Shown: positions 1 to 7,679 of the stretch, piece by piece
Layout of the letters: each line of letters begins with the position of its first letter
Numbering within the stretch: the stretch's first letter is position 1
Assembly (NCBI GenBank): GCA_963763475.1
Contig: CAVXOR010000003.1
Coordinates: 1 to 64,000, forward strand
Source: AC-32 sp963763475
GTDB taxonomy: Bacteria; Actinomycetota; Thermoleophilia; Gaiellales; Gaiellaceae
Direction of reading: 5' to 3'
DNA: 64,000 nucleotides
Made by a program: the position numbers and the translations under genes
The notes under the pieces: model-generated
The model's database searches: none
The model's input: the letters and a program-made list of their open reading frames with translations, nothing else
What the model was told of the DNA's origin: nothing

Positions 1-506
1 CGCCCGGGGATCACGGCCGCGGCCGCATCAAGCAGTCCGAGTACCTGCTGCAGCTGCGCGAGAAGCAGAAGGCGCGCCGCTACTACGGCCTGCTCGAGAA
101 GCAGTTCCGCACCTACTACTCGAAGGCCGCGAAGGGCTCGGGCATCACCGGCGAGACGCTGCTGCGCATGCTCGAGACACGCCTCGACAACGTCGTCTAC
201 CGGCTCGGCTTCGCCGCCTCCCGCGCGCAGGCCCGCCAGCTCGTGCGGCATGGTCACTTCCAGGTCAATGGCCGCCGCGTGAACATCCCCAGCTACCAGG
301 TGCGCCCTGACGACATCATCTCGCTCAAGTCGGGCAGCCCGGCCGAGCAGGTCGTCCGCGACGCCACCGACCTGACCGCCTCCGTGACGCCGTGGCTCCA
401 GGCCGACCATGACGGCCTCACCGGCAAGGTGCTGAAGTTGCCGGAGCGCGAGGAGATCGACACGCCGGTCCAAGAATCGCTCATCGTCGAGCTTTACTCG
501 AAGTAG
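1..506 (+). CDS. rpsD: 30S ribosomal protein S4 (5' end outside window)
   Basis: Small-subunit ribosomal protein S4, a primary 16S rRNA binder that nucleates 30S assembly. The reading frame is open from base 3, so the N-terminus lies outside the window. What is visible starts in the S4 body (motif YYGLLEKQF) and runs into the RNA-binding S4 domain (MLETRLDNVVYRLGFA, then RQLVRHGHFQVNG). It ends with the usual short C-terminal tail and a TAG at 504-506. rpoA follows after 10 bases, then rplQ, the standard rpsD-rpoA-rplQ order of bacterial ribosomal clusters. In many bacteria S4 represses its own operon; no repressor structure can be judged here because the 5' part is missing. Confidence 0.97.
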   Translation, partial: PGDHGRGRIKQSEYLLQLREKQKARRYYGLLEKQFRTYYSKAAKGSGITGETLLRMLETRLDNVVYRLGFAASRAQARQLVRHGHFQVNGRRVNIPSYQVRPDDIISLKSGSPAEQVVRDATDLTASVTPWLQADHDGLTGKVLKLPEREEIDTPVQESLIVELYSK

Positions 507-516
507 AAAGGATCCA

Positions 517-1497
517 ATGGCAGTTCGTACCAGCTTGATGGAGTTCCAGATCCCGCGGATCGTCCACGAAGAGGTCGAGGACAACCGTGGTGTCTTCGTG
601 ATCGAGCCGCTCGACCGCGGCTTCGGCTACACCTTCGGCAACTCGCTGCGCCGCGTGCTGCTCTCGTCGCTCGAGGGCGCCGCCGTCACCTCGGTCAAGA
701 TCGAGGGCGTCGCGCACGAGTTCACGACCCTGCCGGGCGTCCGCGAGGACGTGACCGACATCCTGCTCAACTTCAAGAACCTGATCTGCCGGCTGCACGG
801 CGAGTCGCCCGAGATCGAGGTACGCCTGACCAAGAAGGGCGCCGGGGCGGTCAAGGCCTCCGACATCGAGGCGCCGGCCGAGCTGGAGATCCTCAACCCG
901 GACCTCGAGCTCGCCAACCTCTCCGACAAGGGCAAGCTCGAGGTGACGCTCACGATCGGTCGTGGCCGCGGCTACGTTCCGGCCGAGCTGAACCGCGGGC
1001 CCGAGCACACGATCGGGGTGATCCCGATCGACTCGATCTTCTCGCCCGTGCGGCGCGTCTCGTACGACGTCGAGGCCGCCCGCGTCGGGCAGCGCACCGA
1101 CTACGACAAGCTGCGGATCGACATCACCACCGACGGCTCGCTCGACCCGCGCGACTCGATCGGCGAGGCAGCCGAGATCCTGATCCGCCAGCTCGCGATC
1201 TTCACCGACCTCGACCGGATCGAGGGCTTCGGCGAGCAGGCGGCCGCCGAGGCGCAGGCCGAGCCGGCCCTGGCCCACGGGATGGAGAACTTCCCGATCG
1301 AGGAGCTCGAGCTGGGCGTCCGCTCGTACAACTGCCTGAAGCGCGTCGGCATCGAGACGATCGGCGATCTGGTCACGAAGACCGAGAACGAGCTCGCCGC
1401 GATCCCGAACTTCGGCAAGAAGTCGATCGAAGAGGTCAAGGAGACGCTCGCGACGCACGGCCTCAACCTCCGCGGCGAGGACGGTTCCTCGGCGTGA
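517..1497 (+). CDS. rpoA: DNA-directed RNA polymerase subunit alpha
   Basis: Alpha subunit (326 aa), scaffold for RNA polymerase assembly and contact point for UP elements and activators. The N-terminal dimerisation domain carries GNSLRRVLLSSLEGAAV near residues 33-50, the conserved alpha signature. The C-terminal domain (about 255-320) has the paired helix-hairpin-helix motifs VRSYNCLKRVGIETIGDL and NFGKKSIEEVKETL. The ATG at 517 follows AGAAAGGA, a proper Shine-Dalgarno, in contrast to many genes here that lack a leader. The TGA overlaps the rplQ start as GTGA, indicating translational coupling. Confidence 0.98.
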   Translation: MAVRTSLMEFQIPRIVHEEVEDNRGVFVIEPLDRGFGYTFGNSLRRVLLSSLEGAAVTSVKIEGVAHEFTTLPGVREDVTDILLNFKNLICRLHGESPEIEVRLTKKGAGAVKASDIEAPAELEILNPDLELANLSDKGKLEVTLTIGRGRGYVPAELNRGPEHTIGVIPIDSIFSPVRRVSYDVEAARVGQRTDYDKLRIDITTDGSLDPRDSIGEAAEILIRQLAIFTDLDRIEGFGEQAAAEAQAEPALAHGMENFPIEELELGVRSYNCLKRVGIETIGDLVTKTENELAAIPNFGKKSIEEVKETLATHGLNLRGEDGSSA

Positions 1498-1934
1498 GGC
1501 ACCGGCGGTCGGGCAGGAAGCTGGGCCGCGACGCCTCACACCGCAAGGCGCTGTACGCGAACCTCGCGAGCGCGCTGATCGAGCACGGTCGCATCAAGAC
1601 CACCGCGGCGAAGGCAAAGGAGGTCAGGCCGATCGCCGAGCAGATGATCACGCTCGGCAAGCGCGGCGGCGTCCACGCCCGCCGCCAGGCGCTCGCTTAC
1701 CTGCGCTCGCAGGACGTCGTGCACAAGCTCTTCAGCGACGTCGGGCCCCGCTTCGCCGACCGCCCCGGCGGCTACTCGCGGATCATCCGCATCGGCCCCC
1801 GGCCCGGCGACTCCGCCGAGATGGTCTACCTCGAGCTCGTCGACTTCCTGCCCGAGCCTCCGCGCGAGCGGCCGGCCCGCGCCGAGCGCGAGGAAGAGCC
1901 GGCCGAAGCCGAAGAAGCCGCTGCGGCTTCCTAG
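1494..1934 (+). CDS. rplQ: 50S ribosomal protein L17
   Basis: Large-subunit protein L17 (146 aa), located near the peptide exit tunnel. It starts with GTG at 1494, overlapping the rpoA stop by three bases. The N-terminus RHRRSGRKLGRDASHRKAL and the segment HGRIKTTAAKAKEVRP are diagnostic. The C-terminal 25 residues form an acidic, Glu/Ala-rich tail (about residues 122-146), an extension common in actinobacterial L17 proteins. It is the last gene of the cluster; the next gene is on the opposite strand. Confidence 0.97.
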   Translation: MRHRRSGRKLGRDASHRKALYANLASALIEHGRIKTTAAKAKEVRPIAEQMITLGKRGGVHARRQALAYLRSQDVVHKLFSDVGPRFADRPGGYSRIIRIGPRPGDSAEMVYLELVDFLPEPPRERPARAEREEEPAEAEEAAAAS

Positions 1935-1965
1935 AGACGGCCGCGCCGCCGAAGCCAGCACGGCA

Positions 1966-1980
1966 CGGCCTCGTTGGCCG
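1966..1980 (+). terminator. Weak GC hairpin after rplQ
   Basis: CGGCC and GGCCG arms around a TCGTT loop lie in the 64-base gap between rplQ and the convergent VIT-like gene. There is no T-tract, so this is only a candidate terminator for the ribosomal operon. Confidence 0.25.
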
Positions 1981-1998
1981 GTGTCGCAGGCGAGCGCC

Positions 1999-2475
1999 TC
2001 AGCCGACGACGCCGAGGGTGACGCTGACCACGCCGATCACGATCCCGGCGAGCGTCACGTAGGCGAGCGAGCTGACGAAGCTCGTCTTGAAGAAGCGCCA
2101 GCGGAGCCAAGCGAGCGCGATCAGCTCGAAGATGACGACGATCCCGGCGAACAGCAGGGCCACGCGGTAGTGCGGGATCAGAAACGGGAGCGTGTGCAGG
2201 ATTCCGCCGGTGAACGTGCCGATCCCGGTGATCGCGCCACGCTTGACCGGGTCGCCGCGCCCGGTCAGCTCGCCCGTGTCCGAGAGGCCTTCCGAGTACG
2301 CCATGCTGATCCCGGCCGCGATCGCCGTCGCGGTGCCCGCGATGAAAGCCGCGTGGGGCTCGTGCGTGTAGAGCGCGACCGAGAAGATCGGCGCGATCGT
2401 CGAGAGCGAGCCGTCGATCAGGCCGGTCAGGGCCGGCTGCACGCGCTGGAGGAGGAAGGTCTCGCGGCTGGTCAT
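1999..2475 (-). CDS. VIT1/CCC1-like membrane protein
   Basis: Integral membrane protein (158 aa) resembling the VIT/CCC1 family that moves Fe2+ or Mn2+ across membranes. The start has the family pattern LTGLIDGSLSTIAPIF, followed by AAGISMAYSEGLSDTGELTG, equivalent to the SMA-x-EY-S segment of VIT proteins. About four hydrophobic helices follow. It is shorter than typical VIT1 proteins (about 230 aa), as in the membrane part of bacterial ferritin-like/VIT proteins. It is inserted in reverse between rplQ and truA. Metal specificity cannot be read from sequence; metal transport is inferred from the family. Confidence 0.7.
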   Translation of the reverse strand: MTSRETFLLQRVQPALTGLIDGSLSTIAPIFSVALYTHEPHAAFIAGTATAIAAGISMAYSEGLSDTGELTGRGDPVKRGAITGIGTFTGGILHTLPFLIPHYRVALLFAGIVVIFELIALAWLRWRFFKTSFVSSLAYVTLAGIVIGVVSVTLGVVG

Positions 2476-2481
2476 GACTAT

Positions 2482-2487
2482 AGTGTA
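2482..2487 (-). promoter_or_regulatory. Leaderless-type -10 box (TACACT) for the VIT-like gene
   Basis: TACACT, preceded by TGA as in an extended -10, ends six bases before the ATG at 2475. Transcription would start at or next to the start codon. The surrounding stretch is unusually AT-rich for this genome. Confidence 0.5.
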
Positions 2488-2514
2488 TCAGACAAAGCGC
2501 AAATCAATAGAGCA

Positions 2515-2552
2515 TAAGGAACACCTTACAAGCATGGTCAGGGTGACCTGAC
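2515..2552. promoter_or_regulatory. Two inverted repeats between the VIT-like gene and truA
   Basis: TAAGG-AACA-CCTTA (2515-2528) and GTCAGG-GTGA-CCTGAC (2537-2552) are perfect short inverted repeats in the divergent region. The second abuts the truA start codon. They look like operator sites, possibly for a metal-responsive regulator given the VIT-like gene, but no known box is matched. Confidence 0.35.
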
Positions 2553-3269
2553 GTGCGGCTGAGGCTAACGCTGGAGTACGACGGCACCGGCTACCGCGGC
2601 TGGGCCGTCCAGCCCGGCGCGCGCACGGTCGAGGGCGTGCTGCAGGAGGCGTTGGCGCACGTCTTCGAGCGCTGGTCAGAGCTGCGCGTCGCCGGTCGCA
2701 CCGACACGGGGGTGCACGCGCTCGCCCAGGTGGCCTCGGTGGAGGTGGAGGGCGGCGCCCCCTTCGAGCGAGCCGCCGCCGCTCTCAACGCGAGCCTGCC
2801 GGACGACGTGGCCGTCACCGCCGCGGAGCCGGCCGCGCCCGACTTCGACGCCCGCTTCCTGGCTCGCGCGCGGAGCTACCGCTACCGGATCTACCGTCGC
2901 GCCGAGCGTTCGCCCTTCGAGACTCGCCGTTCGTGGTGGTACCCGCACCCGCTCGACGAGGAGCAGCTCGCCGAGTCCGCCGACCTCCTGCTCGGCGAGC
3001 ACGACTTCCGCGCCTTCACGCCGACCGGGACGCAGCACAAGGTCTTCACGAGGACGGTGGAGTCGGCGGTCTGGCACCGGCGCCAGGACGCAATCGAGCT
3101 CGAGCTGACCGCGGACTCGTTCCTGCGCCACATGGTGCGGACGCTGGTCGGCACGATGGTCGAACAGTCGCCGCGGGAGCTGGCTCGCCTGCTCGAGGGC
3201 GGCCTTCGCAGCGACGCAGGCACGACCGCCCCGCCGTGGGGTCTCTACCTGGTTTCCGTCCGCTACTAG
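2553..3269 (+). CDS. truA: tRNA pseudouridine(38-40) synthase
   Basis: Converts uridines 38-40 in the tRNA anticodon arm to pseudouridine. The 238-aa protein begins MRLRLTLEYDGTGYRGWAVQ, a typical TruA N-terminus, and has the catalytic aspartate D51 in AGRTDTGVHALAQV. Later family blocks are YRYRIYRR, DFRAFTPTG and SFLRHMVRTLVGTMVE. The start is GTG at 2553. truA following rplQ is a widespread order, here interrupted only by the reversed VIT-like gene. Length matches the family. Confidence 0.96.
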   Translation: MRLRLTLEYDGTGYRGWAVQPGARTVEGVLQEALAHVFERWSELRVAGRTDTGVHALAQVASVEVEGGAPFERAAAALNASLPDDVAVTAAEPAAPDFDARFLARARSYRYRIYRRAERSPFETRRSWWYPHPLDEEQLAESADLLLGEHDFRAFTPTGTQHKVFTRTVESAVWHRRQDAIELELTADSFLRHMVRTLVGTMVEQSPRELARLLEGGLRSDAGTTAPPWGLYLVSVRY

Positions 3270-3274
3270 CTCGC

Positions 3275-3280
3275 TAGGAT
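3275..3280 (+). promoter_or_regulatory. Leaderless-type -10 box (TAGGAT) for ligA
   Basis: TAGGAT stands seven bases before the GTG start of ligA, with no room for a ribosome binding site between them. Confidence 0.45.
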
Positions 3281-3287
3281 CGAAACG

Positions 3288-5306
3288 GTGGCGACGAGGA
3301 CGCAGAAGGACGCTCAGCAGCGGCTCGACGAGCTGCGCGAGCAGGTCGACCACCACCTTCACCGCTACCACGTGCTCGACGAGCCGGAGATCTCGGACGC
3401 CGAGTACGACCGGCTCTTCGACGAGCTGAAGGCGCTCGAGGAAGAGCATCCGGACCTGATCACGCCGGACTCGCCGACCCAGCGCGTGGGCGCCCCGCCG
3501 AGCGAGCGCTTCCAGAAGGTGCAGCACCTGACGCCGATGGGCTCGCTCGAGAAGGTGACCGACGACGAGAGCCTGCTCAAGTGGGCCGACGACGTGCGCA
3601 AGCGGCTCGACTCGGACGAGCCGGTCGCCTACGTGATCGAGCCGAAGATCGACGGGCTGGCGGTCAACCTCACCTACGAGGACGGCCGCCTGGTGCGGGG
3701 CGCGACGCGCGGCGACGGCGTGCAGGGGGAGGACGTGACGGTCAACCTGCGCACGATCCCCTCCGTGCCGCTGAAGACGCGCGGCGAGGGCCCGCCCGCG
3801 GTCGCCGAGGTCCGTGGTGAGGTCTACATGCCGCTCTCGGGCTTCCGCGAGCTGAACGAGCGCATCGCGGAGCTCGGCCAGAAGCTCGCCCCGAACCCGC
3901 GCAACGCGGCGGCGGGCTCGTTGCGGCAGAAGGACTCCTCGATCACCGCTTCGCGGCCGCTGGCCGTCTGGGTCTACGGCCTCGGCGCGGTCGAGGGCGT
4001 GCAGCTCGAGTCGCACTGGGACGAGCTCGAGTGGCTGCGCGAGCACGGCTTCCGTACCAACCCCTTCGTCGAGCGGCTCGAGTCGATCGAAGACGTGGCG
4101 AAGCGCTGCGCCGACTGGGAGCGGCAGCGAACGGAGCTCGACTACGAGATCGACGGGATCGTGATCAAGGTCGACTCGCTCGAGCAGCAGGCGGTGCTCG
4201 GCGCGCTCCACTCGCGGCCGCGCTGGGCGCGCGCCTTCAAGTGGGCGCCGATGACCGCGGAGACGACGCTGAACAAGATCGCGATCCGTGTCGGGCGCAC
4301 GGGCGCGCTCAACCCGTGGGCGATGCTCGAGCCGGTGCAGGTCGGCGGCGTGACGGTTTCGCGCGCGACGCTGCACAACGAGGAGGACATCAACCGCAAG
4401 GACATCCGCGAAGGCGACCGCGTGATCGTCCAGCGTGCGGGCGACGTGATTCCGCAGATCGTGGGCCCGGCGGGCGAACACGTCGAGGGGACGAAGCCTT
4501 TCAAGATGCCGAAAAAGTGCCCGCTTTGCGGGGCAAACATCGTCAAGCCCGAGGGGGAGGCGATGCACCGCTGCCCGAACCGGGCGTGTCCCTCGCGCGG
4601 CCTCGAGACGCTGATCAACTGGGTGCAGGGGCCCGCCGACATCGAGGGCGTCGGCGAGCAGCTGATGCGGCGCCTCTGGGAGCTCGGCCTGGTGCGCTCG
4701 CTCCCCGACCTCTACCGGCTGACGAAGGAACAGCTGCTCGAGCTCGAGGGCTTCGCCGACAAGAGTGCCTCCAACGCGATCGAGGCGATCGAGCTCTCGA
4801 AGCGGACGCCCTTCTCGCGCGTGCTGCTCGGGCTCAACATCCCCGACGTCGGCTGGGTGACGGCCCAGAGCCTCGCGAGGCACTTCGGCTCGGTGGACAA
4901 GCTCGCCGAGGCCTCGCAGGAGGACGTGATCGAGGTCGAGGGAATCGGCCCCGAGCGCGCCGAGCGGATCGTCGAGTGGTTCGCGGAGGACGAGAACCGC
5001 GCACTGGTCGAGGAGCTGAAGTCACCACCGATCGGCTTGCGCTTCGAGGCCGGCCCCGAGGAGCGGCCGGTCGAAGGCCCGCTGACCGGCTCGACCTACG
5101 TGATCACCGGCACGCTCGAGGGCTTCAGCCGCGACGAGACGCGCAAGGCGCTCGAGTCGAAGGGCGCCAAGGTGGCCGACTCGGTCTCGAAGAAGACGAC
5201 GGGCGTGGTCGTCGGCGAGAGTCCCGGCTCGAAGGCCGCAAAGGCCCAGCAGCTCGGCGTGCCCGTGCTCGACGAAGCCGCGCTGAAGAAGCTACTGCGC
5301 GCCTAG
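3288..5306 (+). CDS. ligA: NAD-dependent DNA ligase
   Basis: Replicative ligase (672 aa) that seals nicks using NAD+. Domains in order: Ia domain (SDAEYDRLFDEL, about 36-47); adenylation domain with the nucleophile K120 in VIEPKIDGLAV; OB fold; four-cysteine zinc finger (CPLC then CPNRACPSRG, about 411-433); helix-hairpin-helix repeats (ELEGFADKSA and EVEGIGPERAERI); and a C-terminal BRCT domain (TGSTYVITGTLEGFSRDE). The start is GTG at 3288 behind a leaderless-type box. Its TAG shares a CTAG with the stop of the convergent carboxypeptidase gene. Length is normal and no key residue is missing. Confidence 0.98.
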   Translation: MATRTQKDAQQRLDELREQVDHHLHRYHVLDEPEISDAEYDRLFDELKALEEEHPDLITPDSPTQRVGAPPSERFQKVQHLTPMGSLEKVTDDESLLKWADDVRKRLDSDEPVAYVIEPKIDGLAVNLTYEDGRLVRGATRGDGVQGEDVTVNLRTIPSVPLKTRGEGPPAVAEVRGEVYMPLSGFRELNERIAELGQKLAPNPRNAAAGSLRQKDSSITASRPLAVWVYGLGAVEGVQLESHWDELEWLREHGFRTNPFVERLESIEDVAKRCADWERQRTELDYEIDGIVIKVDSLEQQAVLGALHSRPRWARAFKWAPMTAETTLNKIAIRVGRTGALNPWAMLEPVQVGGVTVSRATLHNEEDINRKDIREGDRVIVQRAGDVIPQIVGPAGEHVEGTKPFKMPKKCPLCGANIVKPEGEAMHRCPNRACPSRGLETLINWVQGPADIEGVGEQLMRRLWELGLVRSLPDLYRLTKEQLLELEGFADKSASNAIEAIELSKRTPFSRVLLGLNIPDVGWVTAQSLARHFGSVDKLAEASQEDVIEVEGIGPERAERIVEWFAEDENRALVEELKSPPIGLRFEAGPEERPVEGPLTGSTYVITGTLEGFSRDETRKALESKGAKVADSVSKKTTGVVVGESPGSKAAKAQQLGVPVLDEAALKKLLRA

Positions 5307-6517
5307 CCGCTAGGACTCGACGCCGCCAGGATCGTCGCGAAACGGTCCTGGGCGCGTCGAGCCCAGTAGGACGAGACCGGGCTGCCGTTCTGCAGCACCG
5401 AGAAGACGTAGCGCCGCTTGACGTAGCCCGAGAGCGCCGAGGACAGGCTGGTCGTGCCCGTCTTCGCGTGCACGTTGCCGCGCGCCGGCGGTCGGCGCAT
5501 GCGGTCGGAAAGGGTGCCGCTGACCCCTGCGACCGGGAGCGCCGCGAGCAGGTACCGCCGCACGTCCGCGTCGGCCCAGGCGGCGCGCAGGAGACCGGAG
5601 AGCGCCCGCGCGGTCAGCCGGTCGAGCGACGAGAGCCCCGAGCCGTCGGCGAGCCGGACGCCGGCGAGCGGCACGCCCGCGTCGGCGAGCGCTCCGCGGA
5701 CGACCTCTGCGCCGCCCGCGCTCGTTCCGACCTCGCCGCTTGCGGCGCCGAGCTGCTTGAGCAGGAGCTCGGCAGTGAAGTTGTCGCTGACGCGGCCCAT
5801 CCAGGCGACTATCCGTGAGAGCGGCGGCGACTCGACCGCGGCGAGCGGCACGTCGCTGTCGCGCTGCGACCCGTGGCCCGCGCCGACGACTGTGACGCCG
5901 GCGCGGCGCAGGGCAGCGCCGAAGAGCAGTGCTGCCGCGAGGGCCGGGTCGTGCGAGGTACGGCCGAAGTAGCGGCCGCGGTCGACGGTCAGCGCCGAGA
6001 GCGGCGGGCACTCGTTGATGTAGAACCACGACTTCCAGCCGGCACCCGTTCGCTGCGCGTCGAAGAACGACTCGTCGGCGAAGACGCCGCGGGTCACCTT
6101 GCGGATTCCGGCCGCGCGAACCTGCCGCGCGAGGCCCGCGAGGCCAGCGCTCGAGAGCGTCGGGTCGCCGTGGCCGACGAGCAGCAGGCTCCCGCGCCAG
6201 ACGGTGCCGTCTTGTACCCCGCGGCCGAGCACGTCCGTCGCGATCCGGAAGTCCGGGCCGAGCGCGACCAGCGCCCCGTAGGCGATCGCGAGCTTCTCGT
6301 TCGATGCGGGCACGAGTGGTAGCGCGTCGTGCTCGGAGAAGACCGTCTCGCCGGTCTGGAGATCGAGCGCGACGGCACCGGTGCGCGCCTGCGAGACGTG
6401 CGGCACCACCAGCGCTCGCGCAAGGCGCTTGGCGAGCGGCGAGTCGCCCGCCCCGGCCGGGCCCGCGAGGACAAGCGCCAGCACCGCGGCGGCGACCGGC
6501 AGTCGGCGGCGGGTCAT
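5303..6517 (-). CDS. dacB: D-alanyl-D-alanine carboxypeptidase/endopeptidase (PBP4 type, S13)
   Basis: Penicillin-binding protein of the DacB/PBP4 class (404 aa) that trims or cleaves peptidoglycan stem peptides outside the cell. The ATG at 6517 gives a clean signal peptide (MTRRRLPVAAAVLALVLAG ending at AGAGD). The active-site SxxK is in LVPASNEKLAIAYG, the SxN motif is in MGRVSDNFTAELLLKQL, and KTG is in VHAKTGTTSLSSALSGY. An upstream in-frame extension is possible but contains no domain and would bury the signal peptide. The gene is convergent with ligA, sharing CTAG at 5303-5306. Confidence 0.93.
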   Translation of the reverse strand: MTRRRLPVAAAVLALVLAGPAGAGDSPLAKRLARALVVPHVSQARTGAVALDLQTGETVFSEHDALPLVPASNEKLAIAYGALVALGPDFRIATDVLGRGVQDGTVWRGSLLLVGHGDPTLSSAGLAGLARQVRAAGIRKVTRGVFADESFFDAQRTGAGWKSWFYINECPPLSALTVDRGRYFGRTSHDPALAAALLFGAALRRAGVTVVGAGHGSQRDSDVPLAAVESPPLSRIVAWMGRVSDNFTAELLLKQLGAASGEVGTSAGGAEVVRGALADAGVPLAGVRLADGSGLSSLDRLTARALSGLLRAAWADADVRRYLLAALPVAGVSGTLSDRMRRPPARGNVHAKTGTTSLSSALSGYVKRRYVFSVLQNGSPVSSYWARRAQDRFATILAASSPSG

Positions 6518-6639
6518 CGAGGCATTGTTGGGAGTGCCGCTACCGCCGTCAAGTCTGGGCCTCGGAGGCCGGCGGGATAGGCCGCGCGGCCCTTGTTCGG
6601 GCACCGGAAACGCGCGGATAATCGAACACGAGGCGCACT

Positions 6640-6969
6640 GTGGCACCAGAGACGATTCCCGCATTGCTCGAGCAGATCGACGAGCTGCTCGCAGAGCCGG
6701 CTGAGGAGCCGGCCAGCCTGGCGCAGCTCGAGCGCACGCTCACCGACGGCTACGCCTACGCGCTCGCGCTCGAGGCCGAGCGGTGGCGCCTGGAGCGGCG
6801 CATGTCCGAGCTCGCCGGCGAGCTGAGCGACGGCAACCAGGAGCTGAAGGCGAAGGAGCTGGCGCTTGTCTCCGACCGCCTCGAGACGAACGCCAGCCTG
6901 CTCACGGGCCTGCGCGGGACGCTCACGCGGCTGCGCGCGCGGACGAGCGCCGCTCGCTCGCGCGACTAG
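6640..6969 (+). CDS. Small coiled-coil protein of unknown function
   Basis: A 109-aa, acidic, leucine-rich protein with no recognised domain. Residues 30-100 are helical with heptad-like spacing (LEAERWRLERRMSELAGEL and TGLRGTLTRLRARTS), suggesting a coiled coil. It has no signal or membrane segment. The GTG start at 6640 has no clear Shine-Dalgarno. It lies between a carboxypeptidase and a response regulator and shares a CTAG with the stop of the latter. Codon use resembles the neighbours, so it is probably real, but the function is unknown. Confidence 0.7.
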   Translation: MAPETIPALLEQIDELLAEPAEEPASLAQLERTLTDGYAYALALEAERWRLERRMSELAGELSDGNQELKAKELALVSDRLETNASLLTGLRGTLTRLRARTSAARSRD

Positions 6970-7655
6970 ACGAGTCCGCTGCGGACCGCGTAGACCGCGG
7001 CCTGGATGCGGTTCTCGATCTGCAGCTTCATCAGGATGTTCGAGATGTGGTTCTTGACCGTCTTCGGGCTGATGTGGAGCTGGGCCGCGATCATCGCGTT
7101 GTCGTTGCCCGCCGCGATCAGCTTGAGCACGTCCAGCTCGCGCTCGGACAGCTCGGCGCGGATCGTCTCCGCGGCCTCGGGCGAGACCGCCGTTGCCCGC
7201 ACCTGCTGCAGCACCTTGCCTGCGATCGCGGGCGAGACGAGCGACTCGCCCACGGAGGCGGACACGATCCCCCGGATCAACTCGTCGACGGAAGCGTCCT
7301 TCAGCAGGTAGCCGCAAGCGCCCGCGAGGATCGCGTGGAGGACGTCGTCGTCCTGGTCGGAGATGGTCAGCACGAGCACCCGAGTGAGCGGCGCGAAGCC
7401 GTGGATCTGGCGGATCGCCTCGATCCCCGTCATGCCTGGCATGTGCAGGTCCATCACGACCACGTCGGGGGCGAGCTCGCGGACGAGTCGGACCGCGTCC
7501 GCGCCCTGACCGGCCTCGCCGGCGATCTGCACGCCGCGCTCCTCGAGCAGGTTGCGGAGACCGGTGCGGAAGAGGTCATGGTCGTCGACCAGCAACACGC
7601 GCACGCTGCTCGCGGTGCGCTCGTCCTCGACCTGCATGGTTTCGCTCACGGCCAC
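6966..7655 (-). CDS. LuxR/NarL-family response regulator
   Basis: Two-component response regulator (229 aa). The receiver domain starts VRVLLVDDHDLFRTGL and has the phospho-acceptor aspartate in DVVVMDLHMPG (D69 counting from the GTG at 7655), the Thr in LVLTISDQ and the Lys in GYLLKDAS. A LuxR-type helix-turn-helix follows (LSERELDVLKLIAAG, then KTVKNHISNILMKL). An ATG at 7637 is an equally good start. No histidine kinase is adjacent, so it is an orphan regulator. Its targets are unknown; the flanking cell-wall genes are candidates by position only. Confidence 0.92.
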   Translation of the reverse strand: MAVSETMQVEDERTASSVRVLLVDDHDLFRTGLRNLLEERGVQIAGEAGQGADAVRLVRELAPDVVVMDLHMPGMTGIEAIRQIHGFAPLTRVLVLTISDQDDDVLHAILAGACGYLLKDASVDELIRGIVSASVGESLVSPAIAGKVLQQVRATAVSPEAAETIRAELSERELDVLKLIAAGNDNAMIAAQLHISPKTVKNHISNILMKLQIENRIQAAVYAVRSGLV

Positions 7656-7679
7656 CCCCTGGTACCGCCGGAAGTCTAG

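Noticed and set aside
481..1539. 352-codon frame antisense to rpoA
   Set aside because: Shadow; rpoA is unmistakable and no motif exists on the other strand.
2676..4883. 735-codon minus-strand frame opposite truA and ligA
   Set aside because: Low-complexity antisense shadow; truA and ligA motifs are complete on the plus strand.
6517..6664. 49-residue N-terminal extension of the carboxypeptidase
   Set aside because: No domain, and it would place a signal peptide internally.
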